Of a stretch of 8,446 nucleotides of DNA, positions 1-6,594 are shown piece by piece. The stretch's first letter is position 1. Each line of letters starts with the position of its first letter. The translations under genes and the position numbers were made by a program. The DNA is taken from positions 1-8,446 of the forward strand of contig QFNA01000113.1 in NCBI GenBank assembly GCA_003248395.1. The letters are read 5' to 3'. Source of the stretch: Citromicrobium sp. (GTDB lineage: Bacteria > Pseudomonadota > Alphaproteobacteria > Sphingomonadales > Sphingomonadaceae). Under the pieces are notes generated by a model. It did not search any database, had not been told where the DNA came from, and saw nothing but the letters and a program-made list of their open reading frames with translations.

Positions 1-394
1 TGCTGCATTGCTTTGGGCGGGGGAGGTCGAGCCAAGGCATTTGCTGGATGCCAGCGGCTATCTCTTCGTTTGTCCGGAAAATCTGGCGACGATGAGCGGT
101 GAAATGAAGGAAATGTTCGATCGCTGCTAATATCACGTTCTCGGCAAGATCGAAGGTCGTGCCTATGCCACGATCATAGCCGCCGGGTCCGATGGAGAAG
201 GGGCGCAGCGCCAGATCGATCGCATCGCCAAGGGGTGGCGATTGAAGCGGGTAGCGAATGGCGTGATCGTACGGACCGACGCGCAGACGCCCGAAGACAT
301 ACTGGCACCGAAGACTGTCGAACCCGAACGATTGGCGGAAGCAGCAGAGGTCGGCCAGGCCATGGCCGAAGGGCTTTCGTCCGGAATCTTATGA
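1..394 (+). pseudogene. Flavodoxin-family / NAD(P)H-dependent FMN reductase-like gene, 3' part, with in-frame stop
   Basis: The reading frame starting at base 2 is protein-like on both sides of a TAA at 128-130. Before it the frame gives LLDASGYLFVCPENLATMSG and then EMKEMFDRC. After it the same frame continues YHVLGKIEGRAYATIIAAGS through to a TGA at 392-394. Relatives of this family, from memory, read DRCYY at this point, so the TAA looks like a Tyr codon (TAT or TAC) changed at its third base. The PEN and SGxMKxxxDR segments resemble the flavin-phosphate/ribityl face of flavodoxin-fold FMN reductases. The N-terminus lies off the left edge, and only about 130 C-terminal codons are visible. 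No good ribosome site or start follows the stop, so the downstream half is probably not made separately. A sequencing error at one base is the main alternative. The gene converges on the nitronate monooxygenase gene with three bases between the two stops. Confidence 0.75.
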
Positions 395-397
395 CGC

Positions 398-1360
398 TCA
401 GAGCGAGGCGAGGGCCTGTCTGGCTTCTGCATACTCGCGTTCGAGGCGGGCGACAGTGGCCTCGACAGGCGCCGATTCCGTGACGGTGCCGATACCCTGG
501 CCGGAACCCCAAATATCCTTCCACGCCTTGGCCTTGGTATTGCCGCCGCTGCCGAAGTTCATCTTGCTGGGGTCGCTGATCGGCAGATTGTCCGGATCGA
601 GACCTGCACCCTCTATGCTCGAGCGCAGATAGTTGCCGTGCACGCCGGTGAACAGATTGGTATAGACAATGCCACTCGCGTCACCTTCGACAATGCCCTG
701 TTTGTAGGCGGTATCGGCATTTGCCTCGCTTGCGGCAATCCAGGGTGAGCCGATATAGGCGAAGTCTGCGCCCAGGGCCTGAGCCGCTAAAATCGATCTG
801 CCATGCGCGATCGAACCGGAAAGGGCGACCAGACCATCGAACCAGGAGCGGATTTCTTGCATCAGCGCGAAGGGGCTGAGCGTACCGGCATGGCCCCCAG
901 CGCCGGCGGCGACCGGAATGAGGCCGGTCGCGCCCTTTTCAACGGCCTTGCGCGCAAAGCGGTCGTTGATGACATCGTGCATGGTAATGCCGCCCCAGGA
1001 TTTGACCGCGGCGAAGACTTCTTCGCGTGCGCCTAGCGAGGTGATGACGAGAGGCACCTGCCATTTCGCGCAGGTCGCCATGTCGGCGTCGAGCCGATCG
1101 TTCGATTTATGGACGATCTGGTTGACGGCGAAAGGGGCGGCCGGTCGTTCGGGATGGTCGCGATTGTGGGCGCTCAATTCCTCGGTGATCTGGTGCAGCC
1201 ATTCGTCAACCTGCGTTTGCGGCCGCGCGTTGAGCGCCGGAAACGCCCCGACGATTCCCGCCTTGCACTGCGCGATGACGAGCTCCGGTCCGGACACGAT
1301 AAACAGCGGAGAGCCGATGACGGGAAGGCGGAGTTTGTCGAACGGTGCGGGAAGAGACAT
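398..1360 (-). CDS. Nitronate monooxygenase (2-nitropropane dioxygenase family)
   Basis: This is a predicted FMN-dependent TIM-barrel enzyme that oxidises alkyl nitronates (for example propionate 3-nitronate) to carbonyl compounds and nitrite. It is cytoplasmic and is thought to act in detoxification. The 320-residue protein is complete for the family. Visible motifs are PVIGSPLFIVSGPEL near the N-terminus, TMHDV with a candidate catalytic His at residue 128, the phosphate-binding GAGGHAG at 153-159, SGSIAHGRS at 181-189, and a C-terminal GSGQG at 285-289. The ATG at 1360 is preferred because GGAG lies nine bases upstream. An in-frame TTG at 1369 abuts that same GGAG with no spacing, so it is an unlikely start. 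The gene lies downstream of the histidine kinase and the doubtful small ORF, all on the same strand. Some family members act instead as NADH:quinone reductases or enoyl reductases, and the sequence alone does not settle the substrate. Confidence 0.9.
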   Translation of the reverse strand: MSLPAPFDKLRLPVIGSPLFIVSGPELVIAQCKAGIVGAFPALNARPQTQVDEWLHQITEELSAHNRDHPERPAAPFAVNQIVHKSNDRLDADMATCAKWQVPLVITSLGAREEVFAAVKSWGGITMHDVINDRFARKAVEKGATGLIPVAAGAGGHAGTLSPFALMQEIRSWFDGLVALSGSIAHGRSILAAQALGADFAYIGSPWIAASEANADTAYKQGIVEGDASGIVYTNLFTGVHGNYLRSSIEGAGLDPDNLPISDPSKMNFGSGGNTKAKAWKDIWGSGQGIGTVTESAPVEATVARLEREYAEARQALASL

Positions 1361-1433
1361 GCAAGACAACTCCGTTGCGATGTGAAACCTGAGGGCGGCC
1401 TATTGATGATGGCAGGGCTTGTCGAGGGTGACG

Positions 1434-1589
1434 TTACGGAAGCAAATGTTCGATGGCGCGTAGGCGCGCGGCGGTAGCGGAGAGCTGATTTTGCTTTTGA
1501 TGGCCAAGTAACGGCGGCTTGACGCAAAGCGTCAACGCGAGGGCATCCAGGTTGACCGTGCCACCCGGACGTTCGGTGACACCGCTCAT
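1434..1589 (-). CDS. Possible small ORF, 51 residues, unknown function
   Basis: An ATG at 1587-1589 opens a 51-residue frame ending in TAA at 1434-1436, in the 275-base gap between the histidine kinase and the nitronate monooxygenase. A GGGGA about seven bases upstream could serve as a ribosome site. The product starts MSGVTERPGGTVNLDALALT and ends ARLRAIEHLLP. It has no transmembrane segment, signal peptide or motif that I recognise. A 17-base palindrome (1519-1535) lies inside it. Third codon positions are roughly two-thirds G or C, which is not decisive. It may be a real small protein, the remnant of a larger gene, or noncoding. I do not assign a function. Confidence 0.22.
   Translation of the reverse strand: MSGVTERPGGTVNLDALALTLCVKPPLLGHQKQNQLSATAARLRAIEHLLP
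1519..1535. repeat. Perfect 7-bp inverted repeat, 3-base spacer
   Basis: TTGACGC AAA GCGTCAA is a perfect dyad in the gap between the histidine kinase and nitronate monooxygenase genes, about 160 bases upstream of the nitronate monooxygenase start. It is not followed by a T run on either strand, so it is not an intrinsic terminator. It could be a regulator's binding site for nitronate monooxygenase, or chance within the doubtful small ORF. Confidence 0.35.
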
Positions 1590-1635
1590 TTCCGGATCCC
1601 CGACACAGCGAGAAACAGGGTCGAGCGGTTCGCGC

Positions 1636-2820
1636 TCAGGCCGCCGTAACGGTACGCTCCGGACGAGACACAAGGCATCGCAAGTCCAGATCGAGCATGA
1701 CCTCGAGCCCATGTTCATGCCAAAGGTGCTCGGACGTACCGCCCAATTGACGCTTGACCGCATCCTGCAGCAAACGCGAGCCGAAACCCGATTGGTTTGG
1801 TTCACGGATCGAGGGGCCGTCCTTTTCCCGCCACGCCAGATGGAGCCTTTGATCATCAGTGCTCCAGCCAAGCTCGACCCGACCTTCGGGCACGCTCAAC
1901 GCACCGTATTTGGCTGCGTTGGTCGCCAGCTCGTGAATCACGAGTGCCATGGCCCGCGCGGCTTGAGGGCTGAGATCGAGAGGCTTGCCATCGATCGTAC
2001 AGCGCAAATCGCTTTCGTCACTGAGATAGGGAGAGACGATTTTCCAGACGAGCTCGTGCAAATTGATGGACAGCACTTTGGAATCGGGCAGCGCGACAGC
2101 AAGATCGTGCGCTTCCGTCAACGCCTGCAGCCGTCCAGACACTTTCTCCGCCAGCTCGAGCGGGGTGTCGACCTCGCGCGCCGAAAGGCCGAGAAGGGAT
2201 TGGGCTAGCGTGAAGGCGTTCTTCACCCGATGATCGAGTTCCCTGAGTAAAAGGTTTCGCTCGGCCTCGGCCTTGGCACGCTGCAGTTCCTGCTTGTGTC
2301 GTTCGACAGCGATTGCGGCGGTCTGGGCAATCATGTTGATTGTCGCCATGTCGACTGCCGAGGGTTCGCGGGGCTCGCCATAATAGTTCGCAAATGTGCC
2401 GATGACGGTCCCGTCGTTGCCGCGTATGGGAACGGACCAGCATGCCGCGAGCCCATGCGACAATGCGAGTTCCCGGTAATCGCGCCACAGGGGATCGTTT
2501 GCGATGTCCGAAACGTAAACCGGTTCGCCGGTGAAGGCTGCCGTTCCGCAGGATCCGGCATTCGGCCCGATGGGTGCGCCATCGATAGCTTCACTGAACG
2601 GCTTGGGAAGGTTGGGGGCTGCGCCATGACTCACATGGAGCCCGTCGTCGCTAAGCAACAGGATCGAGGCGATCATGCCTTCGCCGGTCTGCTCTTCGAT
2701 CATCAGGATAAGATCGTCGAGCACCTTGTGAAGGTCGCCGCCGATCGCAATTCTGGTCAGCAATTCGGTCTGCTGTTCCCAGAATTTGGGTAACAAATGC
2801 ATCGTGGACCATTCAATCAT
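1636..2820 (-). CDS. GAF-domain HWE-family sensor histidine kinase
   Basis: This is a 394-residue soluble sensor kinase with no transmembrane segment. Residues about 20-175 form a GAF domain, typified by GAPIGPNAGSCGTAAFTGEP and DPLWRDYRELALSHGL followed by ACWSVPI. A short coiled linker (175-190) leads to the phosphoacceptor box LLRELDHRVKNAF, with His197. The ATPase part shows VIHELATNAAKYGAL (His296, Glu297, Asn301), the WRE triplet at 330-332 that helps to name the HWE family, and a GFGSRLL G-box at 345-351. Kinases of this family often feed two-component signalling in alphaproteobacteria, including the general stress response. No response regulator is present here, so the partner is unknown. 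The GAF ligand cannot be read from the sequence. The start at 2820 has only a weak upstream GGG; Met7 is the alternative. The gene follows leuA after a 112-base gap on the same strand. Confidence 0.93.
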   Translation of the reverse strand: MIEWSTMHLLPKFWEQQTELLTRIAIGGDLHKVLDDLILMIEEQTGEGMIASILLLSDDGLHVSHGAAPNLPKPFSEAIDGAPIGPNAGSCGTAAFTGEPVYVSDIANDPLWRDYRELALSHGLAACWSVPIRGNDGTVIGTFANYYGEPREPSAVDMATINMIAQTAAIAVERHKQELQRAKAEAERNLLLRELDHRVKNAFTLAQSLLGLSAREVDTPLELAEKVSGRLQALTEAHDLAVALPDSKVLSINLHELVWKIVSPYLSDESDLRCTIDGKPLDLSPQAARAMALVIHELATNAAKYGALSVPEGRVELGWSTDDQRLHLAWREKDGPSIREPNQSGFGSRLLQDAVKRQLGGTSEHLWHEHGLEVMLDLDLRCLVSRPERTVTAA

Positions 2821-2932
2821 CAGTGGCGCGACCCATTTTTGCGGAAGCGCCTTTCCCCGATCCGGGAAGGAGCAGCTGCATCGCGCTCAGGCGTAGCGCA
2901 AAGATTTCGGGTTGGCCACTATCTTGCCGATC
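2821..2932. other. leuA-kinase gap with GC-rich hairpin
   Basis: This 112-base gap holds the 5' side of the kinase gene and the 3' side of leuA. An imperfect hairpin at 2850-2870 pairs CCTT(T)CCC with GGGAAGG with one bulged base. A second, GCGCT/AGCGC, lies at 2883-2899. Neither is followed by a U tract in the minus-strand transcript, so a rho-independent leuA terminator is not supported. No convincing promoter for the kinase was seen. Confidence 0.3.
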
Positions 2933-4609
2933 CTAGATCGCAGCGGAGTTAGCGGCGCTGAGAACGGCGCGCACGCTGGCCGTGGCCACGTCCTCGTCTA
3001 TTCCGACGCCCCAGATGGTGGCGCCTTCGGCAGTTCGACATTCAAGATAGGCAGCGGCCCGGCTATCGCGGCCCGTCGTCAATGCATGCTCGGTGTAGTC
3101 GACGATTTCCAGCGATAGTCCGAATGCATCTTCGATGGTAGCCAAGACACTTGAAATCAAACCGTTTCCGCGTCCCGCGACGGTCTGTTCGCGCCCATCC
3201 ACCGCAATCTTGCCAGAGAAAAGACGCGTACCATCGGATGCCCGCCGTTCCTCGTAATCGAGCAATTGGAAATGCTTGCGAGCGTTCTGGACGTGATAGG
3301 CTTGGCGAAACGCGGTCCAGATATCTTCTGCATTCAGTTCGCGGCCCAGTTCGTCGGCCATGCGCTGGACATGTGGGCTGAAATCCGCCTGCATTCTCTT
3401 GGGCACTCTCAGGCCCTGTGTCTGCTCGAGGACCCAGGCGAAACCGCCCTTTCCGCTTTGCGAATTTACCCGGATGACCGCTTCGTAATTCCGGCCGAGG
3501 TCGGCGGGATCGATCGGCAGGTAGGGGACGCGCCACTTGGTGTCATTCTGTGTCTCAAGTGCGGCGAAGCCTTTCTTGATTGCGTCCTGATGGCTCCCGG
3601 AAAAGGCGGTATAGACCAGCTCGCCGCCATACGGGTGGCGCTGGTGAACCGGCAATGCGTTGCAATATTCAACCGTTTCTATCACGCGATCGATGTCTGA
3701 AAAATCGAGTCCGGGATGGACGCCCTGAGTGTACAGGTTGAGCGCCATCGTCACGAGACAGCAATTGCCGGTCCGCTCGCCATTTCCGAACAGGCAGCCT
3801 TCGACCCGATCCGCGCCAGCCATTAGCGCCAATTCGGCGGCCGCAACGCCCGTGCCGCGATCATTATGCGTGTGCAGCGAAATGACGGCGCTCTCGCGAT
3901 TGGGCAAGTTGCGGATGAAATACTCGACCTGATCGGCGTAGATGTTGGGCGTGGCCGCCTCGACCGTAGCCGGCAGGTTGAGAATGATCGGGCGATCAGC
4001 GGTCGGTGCGAGCACGTCCATGACGGCCGCGCAAACTTCGAGACTGAAATCCAGCTCTGCGGTCGAAAATGTTTCGGGACTGTACTGGAAATGCCAGTCG
4101 GTCGCGGGCTGGCTGGCCGCCTCGTCGCGCATGACCTTTGCACCGTGCACGGCAATGTCGCGAACTTGAGCTCGGGTCATGCCGAAAACAACCTCCCGCC
4201 ACACAGGACTGACGGCATTATACAGGTGGACGATGGCCTGTTTCGCGCCCGAAAGGCTATGAAAGCTTGTGCGGATCAAATCCTCCCGGCTTTGGGTCAG
4301 CACCTGGACCGTCACATCATCGGGAATGCGCCCGGACTGGACGAGGTTTGAAATGAAATCGAATTCCGTTTTACCGGCGCTGGGAAATCCCACTTCGATT
4401 TCCTTTATGCCCACTTCTACCAACAGGTCGAAGAAGCGGGTCTTCTTGTGGGCGTCCATCGGATCGATGATCGACTGATTGCCATCGCGCAAATCGGTGC
4501 TCAGCCAGCGGGGCGGGGCGGAGATGGTGCGTGTCGGCCATTGCCTGTCGGGCAATTCCACTTGCGGGAAAGCACGATATTTTACGTCGGGATTACTCAG
4601 CATTGGCAT
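2933..4609 (-). CDS. leuA: 2-isopropylmalate synthase, long class (LeuA type 2)
   Basis: This is the first committed enzyme of leucine synthesis. It condenses acetyl-CoA with 2-ketoisovalerate to give 2-isopropylmalate in the cytoplasm. The 558-residue protein matches the long class known from Mycobacterium and many alphaproteobacteria. The TIM-barrel opens with STDLRDGNQ (Arg41 and Asp42, catalytic and metal-binding). It continues with NLPATVE (211-217), SLHTHNDRGTG (His246 and His248, metal ligands), GNGERTGN (275-282) and the SGSHQDAIKKG of the linker. The C-terminal leucine-binding regulatory domain spans about 445-550, with GRGNGLISSVL at 479-489. I see no internal gaps, unlike in the ilv genes. 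The start at ATG 4609 agrees with the usual N-terminus (MxMLxxPxxKYRxFPQ). The second ATG at 4603 is possible, and both have a poor ribosome site. A 160-base leader with a candidate leader peptide precedes it, which suggests leucine-responsive control beyond feedback inhibition. Confidence 0.97.
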   Translation of the reverse strand: MPMLSNPDVKYRAFPQVELPDRQWPTRTISAPPRWLSTDLRDGNQSIIDPMDAHKKTRFFDLLVEVGIKEIEVGFPSAGKTEFDFISNLVQSGRIPDDVTVQVLTQSREDLIRTSFHSLSGAKQAIVHLYNAVSPVWREVVFGMTRAQVRDIAVHGAKVMRDEAASQPATDWHFQYSPETFSTAELDFSLEVCAAVMDVLAPTADRPIILNLPATVEAATPNIYADQVEYFIRNLPNRESAVISLHTHNDRGTGVAAAELALMAGADRVEGCLFGNGERTGNCCLVTMALNLYTQGVHPGLDFSDIDRVIETVEYCNALPVHQRHPYGGELVYTAFSGSHQDAIKKGFAALETQNDTKWRVPYLPIDPADLGRNYEAVIRVNSQSGKGGFAWVLEQTQGLRVPKRMQADFSPHVQRMADELGRELNAEDIWTAFRQAYHVQNARKHFQLLDYEERRASDGTRLFSGKIAVDGREQTVAGRGNGLISSVLATIEDAFGLSLEIVDYTEHALTTGRDSRAAAYLECRTAEGATIWGVGIDEDVATASVRAVLSAANSAAI

Positions 4610-4650
4610 TTGGGGAAACTCGATCAGGACTGCGGGGGAGGTCGTCAGGA

Positions 4651-4705
4651 GCCCTTGAGTGCGCCCTGTGCCGGCTTGGCACGGGGGGTCACGCCCAAGG
4701 GCGCA
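4651..4705 (-). promoter_or_regulatory. Mutually exclusive stems in leuA leader (attenuator-like)
   Basis: In the minus-strand transcript, the last codons of the candidate leader peptide can pair in two exclusive ways. TGCGCCC (4699-4705) is perfectly complementary to GGGCGCA (4660-4666), enclosing a smaller hairpin GTGCC/GGCAC (4678-4682 with 4668-4672). The overlapping GCCCTTG (4696-4702) is perfectly complementary to CAAGGGC (4651-4657). A ribosome paused at the Leu codons just upstream, or one at the stop codon, would favour different pairings. This is the classic logic of amino-acid attenuators. No U tract follows either stem, so I cannot say which form is the off state, nor whether control acts on termination, on Rho access or on leuA translation. 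Confidence 0.5.
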
Positions 4706-4754
4706 TTAGTCGCAGAATAATGAGTTTCGAATGCTTCACCTGCGCAGACATCAT
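4689..4754 (-). CDS. Candidate leuA leader peptide (21 residues, Leu/Ile-rich)
   Basis: A short frame starts at ATG 4752-4754, with a second ATG directly after it and an in-frame GTG at 4737-4739. It ends at TGA 4689-4691, 79 bases before leuA. The part after the GTG reads KHSKLIILRLMRPWA. Its core LIILRL is five branched-chain residues out of six, encoded CTC ATT ATT CTG CGA CTA. This is what is expected of a leader peptide that senses charged tRNA-Leu and possibly tRNA-Ile. Its last four codons form one arm of the alternative stems at 4651-4705, and that combination is the main support. No strong ribosome site is seen before any of the three starts, which is the main weakness. It is too short for ordinary gene calling. 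Confidence 0.55.
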   Translation of the reverse strand: MMSAQVKHSKLIILRLMRPWA

Positions 4755-4765
4755 GCAAAATGTCG

Positions 4766-4781
4766 CAACGCGCAAGCGTTG
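4766..4781. repeat. Perfect 6-bp inverted repeat, 4-base spacer
   Basis: CAACGC GCAA GCGTTG is a perfect dyad just downstream of the candidate leuA -10 element, where transcription would begin on the minus strand. It could be an operator or a hairpin at the 5' end of the leader RNA. It is one of three perfect dyads with four-base spacers within 75 bases. Confidence 0.4.
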
Positions 4782-4787
4782 AGTCGT

Positions 4788-4817
4788 ATAATTGCGCTAG
4801 GGTTGCCCCTAGTTCAA
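4788..4817 (-). promoter_or_regulatory. leuA: Candidate leuA promoter
   Basis: On the minus strand, TTGAAC (4812-4817) lies 18 bases before AATTAT (4788-4793). Each matches four of six consensus bases for the housekeeping sigma factor. Transcription would start near 4780, giving a leader of about 170 bases that contains the candidate leader peptide. The match is modest, and the placement is favoured mainly because it precedes the leader. Confidence 0.35.
4797..4812. repeat. Perfect 6-bp inverted repeat inside the candidate promoter spacer
   Basis: CTAGGG TTGC CCCTAG is a perfect dyad lying between the candidate -35 and -10 elements of leuA. On the minus strand the loop is GCAA, a stable GNRA tetraloop. 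It may be an operator for a regulator of leuA. If transcripts from yceI continue this far, it may instead act as a stem-loop at their 3' end. Confidence 0.4.
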
Positions 4818-4822
4818 CTTCT

Positions 4823-4840
4823 GAGGCGCAGGGGCGCCTC
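4823..4840 (-). terminator. GC-rich hairpin just after yceI, no U tract
   Basis: GAGGCGC and GCGCCTC form a perfect seven-base stem with a four-base loop, two bases after the yceI stop codon at 4843. The position suits a transcript end or an mRNA-stabilising stem. What follows on the minus strand is AGAAGTTGAAC, without a run of U, so efficient intrinsic termination is doubtful. Confidence 0.35.
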
Positions 4841-4842
4841 GA

Positions 4843-5493
4843 TCAATGTTTTTCGAAGGCGGTTGTAATTTCAAGATCGACATCGTCACCGACCATCGGC
4901 AACCCATATTCGATGCCGAAGTCCGAACGCTTGATCGTGCCCTTAGCTTCGAAGCCGACGGTCTCGCGCTTATTCATCGGCGAGATGCCAGCACCAGTGA
5001 ACCGGACTTGAAGTTCGACGGGTTTGGTGACCCCGTTGAGCGTGAGATCGCCGGTGACCTCGGCCGTCATGCCGCCAGGACTGATCTCGACGGTGTTCGA
5101 CACGAAGCGCGCAGCCTCCGGCTCAGGTCCGAAGAAGTCGGGTTCGGCCCCATCCTTGCCGGCGCGCAGCAAGTGATCGGTCAAGCCTGCGCTTGCCGTT
5201 GTGACCTTGGCGACAGGAATCGTGACGTCGACCTTTGCTTGTCCCGGTCTTTCGGGATCGAGAGTCAAGGAGCCGGAAACGTCACCAAACAGGCCAAAAT
5301 AGTCGTTGAAACCGAAATGGTTGACCCGCCATGATACCAGGCTGTGTCCAGCATCCGCAGTATAGGTGCCGCCTGAGATAACGCCCGGATCGACCCTGCC
5401 GAGTTGCGGTGGTAAGGCGTCCTGCGCGGTCAAGGCTGCGAACCCGCCTGTGGCGAGGGCAAGGCTGGCAATCATCAGGGCAGGCTTTTTCAT
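4843..5493 (-). CDS. YceI-family periplasmic protein
   Basis: This 216-residue protein has a Sec-type signal peptide. MKKPALMIASLALATGGFAA begins with two Lys and a hydrophobic core, and cleavage is likely near residue 23 (LTA, then QDA). The mature part is a YceI lipocalin-like beta-barrel. It begins GGTYTADAGHSLVSWRVNHF and continues with FGDVSGSLTLDPERP, LTDHLLRAGKD, GDLTLNGVTKPVEL and a typical ending GTIKRSDFGIEYGLPMVGDD. YceI proteins are known to bind long isoprenoids such as octaprenyl quinones. Their physiological role is poorly defined, with reports linking them to stress and pH response. The start is well supported: GGAG lies seven bases before the ATG at 5493. The gene sits 72 bases downstream of ilvC on the same strand. 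No terminator was seen between them, so co-transcription is possible although a functional link is not obvious. Confidence 0.93.
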   Translation of the reverse strand: MKKPALMIASLALATGGFAALTAQDALPPQLGRVDPGVISGGTYTADAGHSLVSWRVNHFGFNDYFGLFGDVSGSLTLDPERPGQAKVDVTIPVAKVTTASAGLTDHLLRAGKDGAEPDFFGPEPEAARFVSNTVEISPGGMTAEVTGDLTLNGVTKPVELQVRFTGAGISPMNKRETVGFEAKGTIKRSDFGIEYGLPMVGDDVDLEITTAFEKH

Positions 5494-5522
5494 TTTGAGG
5501 CTCCAGTCCGCAGCGGCGGTTC

Positions 5523-5550
5523 ATTATCGAAGTGCGCTACTGACCATGAA
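5523..5550 (-). promoter_or_regulatory. Weak candidate promoter for yceI
   Basis: GATAAT at 5523-5528 (minus strand) matches five of six -10 bases and lies about 30 bases before the yceI start. The best -35 is TTCATG at 5545-5550, 16 bases away, a poor match. It would let yceI be expressed apart from the ilv genes. Confidence 0.2.
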
Positions 5551-5565
5551 GTTCCGGATCGCGGT

Positions 5566-6594
5566 TCAATTCTTGTCCTTGTCGACAAGCTTGTTCGCGC
5601 CGATCCAGGGCATCATCGCGCGTAGCTGCGCACCGGTCTTCTCGATCGGATGAGCGGCAGCAGCCTTCCGGCTGGCCTTGAGTTCAGGCTGACCGGCCTG
5701 ATTGTCGAGCACGAAATCCTTCACGAAGCGGCCCGACTGGATGTCCTTGAGCACGCGGCCCATTTCGGCCTTCGTATCCTCGGTGATGATCCGAGGGCCG
5801 GTCTTGATATCACCGTATTCCGCGGTGTTCGAGATCGAATAGCGCATGTTGGCTATGCCCCCTTCATAGAGCAGGTCGACGATGAGCTTGGTTTCGTGGA
5901 GGCATTCGAAATAGGCCATTTCAGGGGCATATCCGGCCTCGACGAGCGTTTCGAAGCCGGCTTGGATCAGATGGGTGATCCCGCCGCACAAGACCGCCTG
6001 CTCGCCAAACAGGTCGGTTTCGCACTCTTCCTTGAAATCGGTCTCTATGATGCCGGATCGTCCGCCACCGACAGCGCTGGCGTAGGAGAGTGCCAGTTGC
6101 TTGGCAAACCCTTGTCCGCCCGATTGCTCGCTTTCCTGATGGACCGCGATGAGGCACGGCACACCGCCGCCCTTGATATACTCGCCGCGAACAGTGTGAC
6201 CGGGCCCCTTCGGCGCAATCATGATGACGTCGACATCGGCGGGTGGGTCGATCAGGCCGAAATGGATGTTGAGACCGTGAGCGAAGGCAAGGGCAGTGCC
6301 GGGCCGCATCTTGCCCGCGATTTCATTGGCGTAGATCGCCGCCTGATGTTCGTCGGGCGCGAGAATCATGAGGACGTCCGCCCATTCGGCAGCTTCGGAA
6401 ACGGTCTTGACCGTGAAGCCTGCACTCTCGGCCTTCTTCGCCGTCGCGGAGCCTTCGCGGAGCGCGATCACGACCTCGCCCACGCCGCTGTCGCGAAGGT
6501 TCTGCGCATGAGCGTGGCCCTGGCTGCCATAGCCGACGATGGCGACCTTCTTGTCCTTGATCAGCGGCTGGTCGCAATCGGCATCGTAATAGAC
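5566..6594 (-). CDS. ilvC: Ketol-acid reductoisomerase, class I, start codon apparently lost
   Basis: IlvC uses NADPH and Mg2+ to convert acetolactate and acetohydroxybutyrate to the dihydroxy acids of valine and isoleucine synthesis. The homologous frame begins VYYDADCDQPLIKDKK at 6594, corresponding to residue 3 of normal class I enzymes. It shows the NADPH loop GYGSQGHAHAQ (residues 23-33), FAHG with the catalytic His near 108, APKGPGHTV with Lys131, the metal-binding ETDLFGEQ, and YFECLHE. It ends normally in PWIGANKLVDKDKN. Where Met-Lys should stand the DNA reads GGT GGA, inside ilvN. No ATG, GTG or TTG occurs in frame from the upstream stop (6769-6771) down to a GTG at 6483. Starting at that GTG would remove residues 1-39 and the NADPH loop. 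A CTG at 6562-6564 overlaps the ilvN TGA as CTGA and could in principle allow weak reinitiation. A five-residue insert (around 6109-6135) is also present. It is probably nonfunctional or poorly expressed if the sequence is correct. Confidence 0.9.
   Translation of the reverse strand, partial: VYYDADCDQPLIKDKKVAIVGYGSQGHAHAQNLRDSGVGEVVIALREGSATAKKAESAGFTVKTVSEAAEWADVLMILAPDEHQAAIYANEIAGKMRPGTALAFAHGLNIHFGLIDPPADVDVIMIAPKGPGHTVRGEYIKGGGVPCLIAVHQESEQSGGQGFAKQLALSYASAVGGGRSGIIETDFKEECETDLFGEQAVLCGGITHLIQAGFETLVEAGYAPEMAYFECLHETKLIVDLLYEGGIANMRYSISNTAEYGDIKTGPRIITEDTKAEMGRVLKDIQSGRFVKDFVLDNQAGQPELKASRKAAAAHPIEKTGAQLRAMMPWIGANKLVDKDKN

Noticed and set aside
388..404. Bidirectional terminator between the flavodoxin-like gene and the nitronate monooxygenase gene
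   Set aside because: Only three bases separate the two stops. The only dyad, CGCTC/GAGCG, has a one-base loop and no T run.
1361..1369. TTG at 1369 as the nitronate monooxygenase start
   Set aside because: It directly abuts the GGAG ribosome site, while the ATG at 1360 has proper spacing and fits the family N-terminus.
1519..2208. Plus-strand open frame of 229 residues opposite the histidine kinase
   Set aside because: It overlaps the kinase ATPase domain and shows no recognisable protein features or ribosome site.
4787..4792. Perfect TATAAT on the plus strand
   Set aside because: No acceptable -35 lies 16-18 bases upstream and no plus-strand gene follows. It is the reverse face of the candidate minus-strand promoter.
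5566..6483. ilvC starting at the GTG at 6483
   Set aside because: It would delete the strand and GYGSQGH loop that bind NADPH, and the conserved frame continues upstream to 6594. It is only the first formal start, not a credible natural one.
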